64,000 nucleotides of DNA from assembly GCF_042433955.1 (NCBI RefSeq), contig NZ_JBHLUH010000005.1, positions 1 through 64,000 of the forward strand. Direction: 5' to 3'. The first letter of the stretch is position 1, and each line of letters opens with the position of its first letter. Positions 28,101 through 36,857 of this stretch are shown piece after piece. This DNA comes from Phytohabitans kaempferiae (GTDB lineage: Bacteria > Actinomycetota > Actinomycetes > Mycobacteriales > Micromonosporaceae). The notes under the pieces are model-generated. The model did not search any database and was not told the origin of the DNA. It worked only from the letters and a program-made list of their open reading frames with translations. The translations under genes were made by a program, and so were the position numbers.

Positions 28101-28154
28101 GACCTCCCCGAGGCGGACGAGGTACGCGGCAAGCTCGCCGGACTGGTCGGCTGA
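25113..28154 (+). CDS. SARP/AfsR-type regulator with XRE-HTH, BTAD, NB-ARC and TPR domains
   Basis: An about 1013-residue signal-integrating regulator. Domains in order: XRE-type HTH (residues ~8-65; AAGLSQQELATGAAVSVRTI), winged-helix trans_reg_C (~88-165; VVSRDEIVDVLWGDQPPKT), BTAD (~170-320; EPSAELRDTHLRILR), NB-ARC ATPase (Walker A GTAGVGKTALA near 386; LVVLDNARDADQVRPLLPG near 466), and C-terminal TPR repeats (~790-1000; e.g. GEANALNNVGWYHAQNGEF). The N-terminal XRE domain in front of the SARP module is an extra feature. The ATG at 25113 has GAGGA 11 nt upstream. AfsR-type proteins usually activate secondary metabolism or differentiation genes; no target cluster is adjacent. The 3' end is partly duplicated at 29474-29568. 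Confidence 0.93.
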   Translation: MAPQNAEATVGSLLRRYRLAAGLSQQELATGAAVSVRTIRDIEHERVDTPRAPSLRRLAEALGLAAPDRERLLAAVPGPRAEAAADRHLRAEVLGPLSVRTGGSAVDLGPAPQRDLLALLAIQPGRVVSRDEIVDVLWGDQPPKTCLSMVQTYVGRLRVRLDPDREPRSPGKVIRLAGDGYTLDLAADELDLARFSDLAERGTAEPYSAAAVDLLDRALRCWRGPVLAGASPRLRSHPAAVAAARQRVRVALAYADLAADLGLHAAAVARLQELAPDEPLHEGVAAKLMVALAGSGERAAALSLFTEVSRRLADDLGVEPSAELRDTHLRILRQEQVVRPAAPRPRQLPAAVPGFTGRTSHLERLDALLPVARSPQGTAVMITAIDGTAGVGKTALAVHWAHRVADRFPDGQLYVNLRGFDPAGPVPPDEAVRGFLDALHVPAQRMPVGLDAQAALYRSLLAGRRMLVVLDNARDADQVRPLLPGSPGCLVIVTSRDQLAGLVAAEGAHPVPLDLLGPAEAGNLLAGRLGADRIAAEPAAVAAIVEACARLPLALVIVAARAATCPGISLARLAEELREARGGLDAFSGTDPATDVRAVFSWSYRALSEATARLFRLLGLHPGADLTASAAASLAGMPVRQVRPLLAELVRARLLAEQAPGRFAFHDLLRAYAAELSAETDPDAERQAAPHRLLDHYLHTAYAADAQLNPHRDQITRTPARPSVTIEEVGDQGQALAWFGAEHATLLAIVECAASDGYDTHTWQMAWAMTTYLDRQGHWHDWLGVQDLALRAARRLGNRSDEADAHRGVARAYARVGRFVDAHVHYWRALDLFGEIGDRLGEANTHRNLAFMCGTQGHRRDALYHARKALDLYRAGGHRVGEANALNNVGWYHAQNGEFREALEYCAKALALLQEIDHRPGVAATLDSIGYAHHHLGNQCAAVGSFQRALEMFRAAGDRSHEAGTLTRLGDAHHAAGKLEQARNAWRQALVLLEELDLPEADEVRGKLAGLVG

Positions 28155-28209
28155 CGCCCGCCCGAGATCTGGTGAGCAGGCGCTCCGGCTCTGCGGTGGC
28201 GACGGTGGC

Positions 28210-28959
28210 CGGCGGAGTGGGTGCGAGCCGCTCCTCCTGGGCGCGGCTGATCCGCGGAATGAAAGTGATCAGGAGCACGCCGACGAGGACTGTGAGGACT
28301 GCGCCCGGTAGGTTGCGCGGGATCTGATCCTGGTAGTAGCCGGCGTACTGCTGGAACTCGGCGGGCGTGCACACCGGGCCGGAAGCGCCTCGTAGGCGGC
28401 GGTGTCGACGCTGCCGAGGATCAGCTCAAGGCCGGTGCGGCAGACCCAGGCCAGCCACCAGGTCCAGAGCATCACTTCCAACGCAGTGGTACGGGGCAGG
28501 CTGGCACGCGCGACAGTGGCGGTGACACGAAACGGGACGACGAGGTTGACGACAGGAATGAGCCAACCGCCGATCGCCCAGCCACGACCGGGGCCGGCAT
28601 TTGTGACGCCGAGAGAGTCAAGATTTGCCCGAGCGCGTAGAGCCAGATCATGACGAGTACCGCAGCGGTGATCGTAATGAGCTGGACTGCGCTGTTGACA
28701 AGGGCTTCGGCGATCAGCGCGTTATCCAGCGGGGTGGCGTCGCGATCTTTGGCGGCCTGCTTGGCGAGTGCGATGCCGACGATTGGCCATAGTGCACCAC
28801 ACACGATGGCGACGGCGGCTGCGGCAACGGCGACAGACGCGGCATGCCGACACCGCATACCGGATAGCCGGGGATCTTCGCCGGTGACGTCGAGCGCGGG
28901 CACCGTGCGCATCTCCGCGATCGAGAGCGCAGCGGCATGCCGCAGGTCTGGCAGTTCAC
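28210..28959 (-). pseudogene. Frameshifted DUF4328 membrane protein
   Basis: Pieces of one DUF4328-type protein can be read on the minus strand in successive frames. They are: an N-terminal zinc-ribbon start MNCQTCGMPLRSRSRRCARC at 28959, two hydrophobic segments (AVAIVCGALWPIVGIAL and LITITAAVLVMIWLYALGQI), the family segment GWAIGGWLIPVVNLVVPFRV followed by LEVMLWTWWLAWVCRTGLEL, and the tail CTPAEFQQYAGYYQDQIPRN then VLTVLVGVLLITFI. At least three frame changes (near 28890, 28590 and 28385) are needed to join them. It is therefore a decayed gene unless the assembly is wrong here. Confidence 0.75.
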
Positions 28960-29052
28960 TGGCCCTCCTTGCCGGATATGTCCGACGGGCAGCCTTCGCG
29001 TGAAGCAGTGTGCGTGGAAGAGAAAAGCAGCAGATCTCCGACTGGGCCGGTG

Positions 29053-29360
29053 TCAGGTGGTGACGAACAAGCCGACGCAGTCTACGACGATGTCGGCGAT
29101 TCCCGCTGCCCCTACGGGTTGTGGAACTCGACAGACACCGCCGTGCTGGCGTTTCTGCGCCCAAAGGCCAAAGTCCACGATCTTGCCGTCCGGGATCACG
29201 TGAGAGGATCCCTCGGCCTCGACCCGCTCGGCTGTCTCGGTCAGGTCCAGCGCGTGACCGGAAGGGACGAATAGAACTTCGTTGCGATAGTGGTACGAGG
29301 TGGCCCGGAACATGCCTACGGGAACGGCAAAGTCGGCGGTGACGTGTTTAGGGTGGTAAA
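29053..29360 (-). other. Unrecognised coding fragment
   Basis: An open minus-strand frame reads YHPKHVTADFAVPVGMFRAT, then HYRNEVLFVPSGHALDLTET, and ends IADIVVDCVGLFVTT. It is fused in frame downstream of an ISAs1-like transposase fragment. Codon GC bias is weaker than in the housekeeping genes. I do not recognise the family. It may be a real short protein with a lost start or a remnant. Confidence 0.35.
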
Positions 29361-29470
29361 TCTCGCGCAGCCAGCGGGCGTGGCCGCGCTGGGTTCGCAC
29401 CACATCGGCGGTGATGACCTGACCGGTCACCTCCAGCGGGATGAACGCGGTGACCTCGTTGCTGGACTCC
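29361..29470 (-). mobile_element. ISAs1-family transposase fragment
   Basis: The minus strand encodes NEVTAFIPLEVTGQVITADV followed by VRTQRGHARWL. This matches the stretch around the second catalytic Asp of ISAs1-type transposases (VITADALHTQ-x-HA). Only about 35 residues remain, without terminal inverted repeats or the rest of the DDE domain. Confidence 0.55.
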
Positions 29471-29473
29471 GCG

Positions 29474-29568
29474 GTACTCCTCGACGAACTCGACCTCCCC
29501 GACGCCGACGAGGTACGTGGCAAGCTCGCTGCTCTGATCGACCGAGCCCAATTCACGCCCACCCGAGC
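29474..29568 (+). pseudogene. 3' tail remnant of a second SARP/TPR regulator gene
   Basis: The frame VLLDELDLPDADEVRGKLAA aligns with the C terminus of the intact regulator (VLLEELDLPEADEVRGKLAG at 28083). DNA similarity continues past the stop codon of the intact gene (ACGCCCACCCGAG against ACGCCCGCCCGAG). Only this tail remains, directly joined to the transposase fragment, so a paralogue has been deleted or overwritten. Confidence 0.75.
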
Positions 29569-29622
29569 TCAGGCGGCCAGGCCGATGTCGCGCCGTTCGG
29601 ATAAGTCATTCATAGGCGACAA

Positions 29623-30018
29623 TTAAAAGTCATTCACATCCAGATCATCATTCTTACCCAGCTCATTCAGCCTAGCAACAGTCGCTTTGTACTGATCAAT
29701 GGAGGCTCGCATCGTCAACGTAAGCCGGTTGAGGGCTACTAGCGCTTCACAGGTCAGGCTTCCACCCACAATCATCGAGCGAACCGAATTGAGACCCACC
29801 CAGGCGTCTTGATACTCCTCGATACGATCTTGAATTTTCTCGTTCGCATCGAACCATCCCTCCGTGCTGGGCTCTCCGTGCGCCAGCACCGCCTCAGTAA
29901 GGTCATCATCGACAATAACTATCTCGGCAGCAAGGCGCACGTGATCCCGCCCTACCCGCTTGCTCGCAATTATTTCCGCAAGCACGTCAAGCTGCCGCTT
30001 ATCACCGTTATCCACCAT
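29623..30018 (-). CDS. Putative immunity protein for the Rhs/Hint toxin
   Basis: A 131-residue soluble, mainly helical acidic protein (MVDNGDKRQLDVLAEIIASK at the start; WFDANEKIQDRIEEYQDAWV in the middle). I do not recognise a family. Three observations support an immunity role: it starts inside the last codons of the toxin reading frame (11-bp overlap), it is the only gene directly downstream, and it shares the low GC of the toxin tip. Toxin tips and their immunity genes are commonly acquired together, so the base composition fits horizontal transfer. Function is inferred from position only. Confidence 0.6.
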   Translation of the reverse strand: MVDNGDKRQLDVLAEIIASKRVGRDHVRLAAEIVIVDDDLTEAVLAHGEPSTEGWFDANEKIQDRIEEYQDAWVGLNSVRSMIVGGSLTCEALVALNRLTLTMRASIDQYKATVARLNELGKNDDLDVNDF

Positions 30019-31120
30019 TATTCATCTGCCGTTTCAACCATATCGCCCCCCGCGCCCCCTCCGGCATATCCACCCCTCCTGCCCTTAGGATAGCAACGCA
30101 GTAGGTGACGCAGCTATTGCTTATAGTGGAATAGGGTCCGAGGTCCGCACCCAATCCAGAGAGCTGATGCTTACGCGCCCCCGCCCCATCAGGAAGCGGA
30201 ATCTTTATAGAGATCGCATTTGGCCCCATGGGATTTGCAATACCACCGGTTGTAGGGCCACCCGCGACACCCCCGTTGGGGCCATAGGCAGTCACGACCT
30301 GCTCAGTAGTCATGGCCCTTCCACCGGATGGCGTAACTGTGATCTGCGCATGTTTCATATCTGGATCCCAGTGCACCTCTGCCTCGCCGCAGTTGTGGAC
30401 GAGGACCGGGGTGTTGCCGGCGAGTACATGGTACGTGTGAATGGTGTCGACGGTGAGGTCGCGCATCGTCTCGGCGCCGGTGAAGTTCTCCACCGCGGTG
30501 ACCGTCGCCACCCTGCCATCCGCCGTACGCAGCTCGTGGCCGACCCGCAACTCGGACGCATCGACCCACGACCCAGCGGTCTCATCCCAGAATGGGTGAT
30601 GCGCCGTCGTCTCCACCACCGCTGACGAGCCGACCGCCACACCAGCCGCCACCATCACCGCGGCAGCCGCCACCCCCACCCGAGCCTTCAACCCCGCACC
30701 GGCCCGCGCCGGCGCACGCGGTCCCTTACCGGAAACCTTCACCGTCACGTTTGTCAGTTCGGTGTCCGTGTTGATGTGCAGCCTCGTCACCGACCGGGAA
30801 GTGGTGAGCCCAGTCCTCGGATCGGTCGCCGCCACCCGCTCCCCGACGTTCACGTCCCGGATCGGCTTACTCGACCCATCCGCCATCAACACCCTGGTGT
30901 CGGGGCTGAAACTGTGCTTCCGGCAGTTCGTCACCCCACCCGAACCCCGGCCAGGTACGTCCACCCCGTCGCCACCAGGACGCGCGCCCCCGGCGGGCAC
31001 ACGCCCGCCGCGCCCGCGACCGCCCGACGCCGCGCCCATGCCGACCGACATGGCCACACCGGTCAAGCTCACCCGGCCCGTGGTGGCGTACTGGGTCACC
31101 GCGTCCTCGACACCGGCCAC
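30008..31120 (-). CDS. Rhs C-terminal tip: Hint pre-toxin domain plus unknown toxin
   Basis: The open 370-codon 3' part of an Rhs gene. A Hint (intein-like autoprocessing) domain begins near SFSPDTRVLMADGSSKPI and ends TYHVLAGNTPVLVHNC, with the TAHHPFWDE block between. In polymorphic toxins this domain releases the tip. The remaining ~130 residues are a tip without a family I can name. A histidine (DMKHAQITVTPSGG) and a later NSCVTYCVAILRAGG recall the His and Asn-Cys order of papain-like/LRAT-type hydrolases, so a cysteine hydrolase toxin is possible. GC content falls sharply in the last 350 bp. The GTG at 31120 is only the nominal start of the open frame; the native N terminus would be the broken Rhs shell upstream. 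Confidence 0.7.
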   Translation of the reverse strand: MAGVEDAVTQYATTGRVSLTGVAMSVGMGAASGGRGRGGRVPAGGARPGGDGVDVPGRGSGGVTNCRKHSFSPDTRVLMADGSSKPIRDVNVGERVAATDPRTGLTTSRSVTRLHINTDTELTNVTVKVSGKGPRAPARAGAGLKARVGVAAAAVMVAAGVAVGSSAVVETTAHHPFWDETAGSWVDASELRVGHELRTADGRVATVTAVENFTGAETMRDLTVDTIHTYHVLAGNTPVLVHNCGEAEVHWDPDMKHAQITVTPSGGRAMTTEQVVTAYGPNGGVAGGPTTGGIANPMGPNAISIKIPLPDGAGARKHQLSGLGADLGPYSTISNSCVTYCVAILRAGGVDMPEGARGAIWLKRQMNNGG

Positions 31121-33621
31121 CGCGCCACCGGTCAGGACCCGACCGCCCAGCGACGCGGCGGCGCCGCCCAGCTTGCCCGCCGCGGCAGCGGCGATCCGGC
31201 CGCCGATCGCCCCGCCAGCGCCACCGAGCAGACCTTGGAACGCCTCCGGTACCGGCCGACGTCAACAGGTCGCCGACGCTGTTGATGTCGCCCTGGGCGT
31301 AATCCTTGGCGACGTTCACCAGCGCGGCCGCGCCCACCATGCAGGCCACCGCACCGGCGCCCGCCGTCGCCGCGGTGCACGCCAGGCCGGCCAGGATCCC
31401 GGCGCCGATGGCCGCGATCTCGATGAGGGTGTCCTTGTGTTCCTTGACCCATTTGCCGGTGGCCTTCGCGGCGTCCTTGACGACAGTGGCCGCCTTCTTC
31501 ACCGTCCGGACGGCTTTCGCGACCGCCTTCTTGCCTGCCTGTTTGACCTTGTTGGCGGCCTGTTTGACCTTCTGTTTCAGCTGGTGGGCCTTGTTGGACA
31601 CGTACTTGCGGCCCTTGTTGACCGCTTTCTTCGCCGCCTTGACAGCCTTCTTGGCCACCTTCTTCACGGCGCTGTGGGCCTTCTTGACGGTCTTCTTCGC
31701 AGCCGTGGCGGCTCGTTTGGCCGTCTGTTTCGCGGTGGTGGCGGCCTTCTTCACGGTCGTCGTCGCCGCGTTGTAGGCCCGGGACACGGTCGAGGTCGCC
31801 TTGCTGACGGTGCGGGTCACCGCCGAGGTGGCCTTCTTGACGAAGGACTTCAGGCCCCAGTGCCCGGTCGGGTCGGTGGTGGTCAGCGGGTTGTCGTCGC
31901 CGTACGCGAAACGGTTGGCGGCGACCGAGTCCGGTGTCGGCGACACGGTGGCGGTGTCCCTGGTGTCGAACTGGCCGGTGTCGGTGTTGTACCAGCGGGC
32001 CATCATGTTGACCCGGCCGGTGAACTCGTCCGTCCACTCCGACTGGTAGCCGAGGCTGCCCCACATCCCGGTGGTGACGAGTACCTTGCCCAGCGGGTCG
32101 TACGTCGTCGAACCGTCCAATGTGGTCGCTGTGCTGGTGAGCTGGCCCACCACGTCGTCGTGCAGGTCGGTCCAGGCCAGCCGGGTCGACGTGCCGTTGC
32201 GGACCGCGAAGAGGTCGTCGCCGGGGTCCCGGACGTACCTGGCGGTGCCGTCCGCGGCCAGCGTGTTGCCCACGCCGGTGTAGGCGAAGTTGGGCCGGAT
32301 CACCCGGCCCAGACCGTCGTAGGTGTACGTCCGGGTGCCAGCGGTCGCGGCGTCCTGCGACAGGATCTGGTTGAAGGCGTCCGCCTCGGGTGTCCAGCGT
32401 CGCCGCGCCCGCCACCGCACGGGAGAGCGTTCCGCGCGGGGTGTACGTGTAGGTGGTGGTCGTCGCCCCGTCGACCTGTGTCGTCAGCTGGTTGCGGGCG
32501 TCGTAGGTGAACGTCCTGCCACCGTTCTGCACCCGGTTGCCGGCCTTGTCGTACGCGTACGCGACGGTCGCGGTGCCGTTGTCCCAGGAGGTGAGCCGGT
32601 CGGCGAGGTCGTACGTGTAGGTGTTGCTGGCCGATCCGGCGAAGCCGGTGGTCGACTTCGAGGTCTCGTTGCCGTTGGCGTCGTACCCGTACTCGATTTT
32701 GCCGACCGAGACGCCGGCCCCGGTCGTCACCTCGTCGGCGGTGAGTCGCTTGAGCGGATCGTAGGTCAGCGTCCGGGTGTTGCCGCCGGTACCGCCGTAT
32801 CCGATCGTCCGGACGAGTGAAAGGTTGTCGTATGTGAGGGCGGCGCTGACCCGGCGTCCGGGTTGGCGATCGTCGCGACCCGACCGGCGGTGTCGTAGCC
32901 GTACGTCGTCGTGCCGGCGGCGTCAGTGCGGGTCGTCACCTGACCGTCCGGGTTGTACGCGAAGGAGGAACTGCCCGCCACACCGTCCACACTGGTCAGA
33001 AGGCCGCGGTCGTCGTACCCGAGGGTGATGGCCCCGGCCGACGCGGACGCCGACACCGTTGACGTAGAGCGTCACCGTCTTCGCGACCGCGTCGAAGACC
33101 CCGGTCAGGTGGGTCCATTCGCCACTTGTTGCCGGTCGCGGCGTAGCCAAGGGAGAACGTACTGCGGATCTCGCCGTCCTGGGACGCGGCCGCCCGGTTC
33201 GAGCCGGGCAGGCTGGCGAGCTTGACCGACGCCGCCACCGTGTACGAGCGGGCGGTGTCCAGGGCGGGGCCGTCCGTCGTGATGTGCGAGCCGGGCGCAC
33301 CGGTGAACACGGCGGCGCCGCCGCGCTCGGTGGACCAGGTGACGTTGGCGGTCCGTCCGGTGCCGTTGCCGGACGAGTCGCGGGCGATGGTCCCGCTGCC
33401 CTCGTCGAGCCGCCACCGACCGACCGGCGTCGTAGCGGCGTCCCCGTTGTAGGTCGTGATGGCCAACGCGTCGCCGAGCGGGTCGTTCAGGGAGTCGGTG
33501 ACGGCTCGGGATCGGGGGCCGTCCAGAGGGCCAACCCCACACCGGCGGCGACCAGGGCGAGCACTCCGGCGCCGATGTACCACGCCCGACGGCCACGAAG
33601 GAGTTCCTTCACGTTGACCAC
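31121..33621 (-). pseudogene. Collapsed Rhs/YD-repeat gene with LamG-like N terminus
   Basis: Minus-strand pieces follow Rhs domain order but change frame about six times. They are: a membrane anchor from 33621 (RGRRAWYIGAGVLALVAAGV), stop at 33487; a LamG-like domain (PVGRWRLDEGSGTIARDSSG) cut after GYAATGNKWRM near 33120; GEWTHLTGVFDAVAKTVTLY; YD repeats (ITLGYDDRGLLTSVDGV, then YGYDTAGRVATIANPD); more YD repeats (LTYDPLKRLTADEV, YEYGYDANGNET-like); and the Rhs core (MMARWYNTDTGQFDTRDTAT, RFAYGDDNPLTTTDPTGHWG). A Lys/Ala-rich repeat region (VKKATSAVTRTVSKATS...) and a Gly/Ala hydrophobic stretch follow. The joins show internal deletions as well as frameshifts, and far fewer YD repeats remain than in a full Rhs protein. 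Confidence 0.8.
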
Positions 33622-33664
33622 CGGATGAAGGTACGCCAACCGCCGGCCGCAGACGAGACGCGAA

Positions 33665-33689
33665 GGGCGGGCCCGCTGCGGGCCCGCCC
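33665..33689 (-). terminator. Terminator after tpiA
   Basis: A perfect 11-bp GC stem (GGGCGGGCCCG / CGGGCCCGCCC) with a CTG loop lies 17 bp past the tpiA stop, between the glycolytic operon and the Rhs region. No U tract follows. Confidence 0.8.
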
Positions 33690-33705
33690 ATCGACAAGAA
33701 AACCC

Positions 33706-34497
33706 TTAGCGGGCGAGGTGCTCCGGAAAGCGGCAGATCTGCACGAACTCCTCGGCGTCGATGCTCGCCCCGCCGACCAGCGCGCCGTCGACATCCGGCT
33801 TGGCCATGATGCTGGCGACGTTGGCCGCCTTGACCGAGCCGCCGTACAGCACACGCACCGCGTCGGCCGTCGGCTGCCCGAACTTCTCGGCGAGCCGCTG
33901 CCGGATGGCCCCGCAGACCTCCTGCGCGTCCTCCGGCGTGGCGGTCTTGCCGGTGCCGATCGCCCACACCGGCTCGTACGCCACCACGACCTTCTCCACC
34001 TGCGCCGGGGTGAGCCCGTCGAGGCCCCCGTCGAGCTGGGCGATCACGTGCGGCACGTGCTCGCCGGCCTCGCGGATCTCCAGCCCTTCACCGATGCACA
34101 GGATCGGCGCCAGGTCGTTGGCCAGGGCCGCCTTGACCTTGGTGTTGACCAGCGCGTCGTCCTCGTGGTGGTACTGCCGGCGCTCCGAGTGCCCCACCAC
34201 CACGTACTGGCAGCCGAGCTTGGCCAGCATCGGCCCGGAGACGTCGCCGGTGTATGCCCCCTTGGGGTGCGGCGAGAGGTCCTGCGCGCCGTATCCGAGC
34301 AGGAGCTTGTCGCCGTCGACCAGCGTCTGCACCGTGCGGATGTCGGTGTACGGCGGCAGCACCACCACCTCGACATCGTTGAGCTGCTGCTCGTTGAGGC
34401 TGGCGGCCAGCTTCTGCACGAGCAGGTTGGCCTCGAGGTGGTTGAGGTTCATCTTCCAGTTGCCGGCCATCAGGGGCCGGCGCGACGACTGGGCCAT
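33706..34497 (-). CDS. tpiA: Triosephosphate isomerase
   Basis: Interconverts glyceraldehyde-3-P and dihydroxyacetone-P. Conserved blocks are MAGNWKMNLNH (catalytic Lys), VVGHSERRQYH (catalytic His), VVAYEPVWAIGTGKTATPED (catalytic Glu) and VLYGGSVKAANVASI. Length is 263 aa. The ATG shares one base with the pgk stop (TGATG). It is the last gene of gap-pgk-tpiA. Confidence 0.97.
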   Translation of the reverse strand: MAQSSRRPLMAGNWKMNLNHLEANLLVQKLAASLNEQQLNDVEVVVLPPYTDIRTVQTLVDGDKLLLGYGAQDLSPHPKGAYTGDVSGPMLAKLGCQYVVVGHSERRQYHHEDDALVNTKVKAALANDLAPILCIGEGLEIREAGEHVPHVIAQLDGGLDGLTPAQVEKVVVAYEPVWAIGTGKTATPEDAQEVCGAIRQRLAEKFGQPTADAVRVLYGGSVKAANVASIMAKPDVDGALVGGASIDAEEFVQICRFPEHLAR

Positions 34498-35692
34498 CAC
34501 TGCTCCAACGCGGCGACGCCGGGGAGGGTCTTGCCCTCCAGGTATTCCAGCGAGGCGCCCCCGCCGGTCGAGATGTGCCCGAAGGCAGCGTCGTCGAGGC
34601 CAAGCGTGCGCACGGCCGCGGCCGAGTCGCCGCCGCCCACCACGGTGAAGCCGTCGACCTTGGTGATCGCCTCGGCGACGCCCCGCGTGCCGGACGCGAA
34701 CGGCGCCAGCTCGAAGACGCCCATCGGACCGTTCCAGAACACGGTCTTCGCCGGGGCGAGCGCCTCGGCGAAGAGGCTCACGCTGGCCGGGCCGATGTCG
34801 AGGCCGAGCCGGTCGGCCGGGATCTCGCTCACGGGCACGACGTCCCACGAGGCGTCGGCCGAGAACTCGCTCGCGGCGGCCACGTCGACGGGCAGCACGA
34901 TCCGGCCGGCGGCGCGGTCGAGCAGGTCACGGCAGGTGTCGACCATGTCGGCCTCGAGCAGCGACTTGCCCACCTCGTGGCCCTGGGCCTTGAGGAAGGT
35001 GAAGCACATGCCGCCGCCGACCAGCAGCTTGTCGACCTTGGGCAGCAGCGCCTCGATCACCGCGAGCTTGTCGGAGACCTTGGAACCGCCCAGGACGACG
35101 ATGTACGGCCGAGCGGTGTCGCCAGCCTGCCCGGTGAGCTTGACCAGCACCTCCAGCTCGCGCAGCACCAGGCCACCGGCGAAGTGCGGCAGCCGCTGGG
35201 CCACGTCGTAGACGCTGGCGTGCTTGCGGTGCACGGCACCGAACGCGTCGTCGACGTACGCCTCGACGAGCGCGGCCAGCTCGTCGGCGAACGCGCCCCG
35301 CTCCGCCTCGTCCTTGCTCGTCTCGCCCGCGTTGAAGCGGAGGTTTTCCAGCAGCGCCACGTCACCGGAGGCAAGGCTCGCGGTCACCGACCTCGCCGAC
35401 TCGCCGACCGTGTCGGTGGCGAAGGCGATCGGCCGGCCGAGCAGCTCACCGAGGCGCTGGGCGACCGGCTCGAGAGAGTACTTCGGGTCGGGCGCGCCCT
35501 TGGGCCGGCCCAGGTGGGAGGCGACGATGACCCGGGCGCCCGCCTCGCTCAGCGCGCGCAGCGTGGGCAGCACCGCACGGATGCGGCCGTCGTCCGTGAT
35601 CGTCTTGCCGTCGAGAGGGACGTTGAGGTCGGCGCGCACGAGCACGCGCCGACCCTCGACTCCCTCGGCGAGGAGGTCGTCCAGCGTTTTCA

Positions 35693-35693
<1 letters not shown>
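34497..35693 (-). CDS. pgk: Phosphoglycerate kinase
   Basis: Makes ATP from 1,3-bisphosphoglycerate. It shows VLVRADLNVPLDGK, RVIVASHLGRPKG, LGGSKVSDKLAVIEALLPK, FWNGPMGVFE and the C-terminal VVGGGDSAAAVRTLGL. Length is 398 aa. The ATG at 35693 shares one base with the gap stop codon (TGATG), which fixes the start over upstream in-frame alternatives. Confidence 0.97.
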
Positions 35694-36697
<1,004 letters not shown>

Positions 36698-36857
36698 GGT
36701 CCATCTCCTCGTTTGTGACTCTGTCATTTATCGGCCTCGTCGCCGCCTATGACAGTATCCGAGTCGCCGTTTTGGTTTTGGGCCGGGGTGACCGGCTCCG
36801 GGCGGTCAACTTGATGCGTTACGCCCGACCTTGGTTACCCGTTTTCGGGCTTCTTCG

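Noticed and set aside
31560..31830. Lys/Ala-rich coiled region of the Rhs gene as a separate histone-like gene
   Set aside because: It is continuous in frame with the Rhs core upstream and lacks its own start context.
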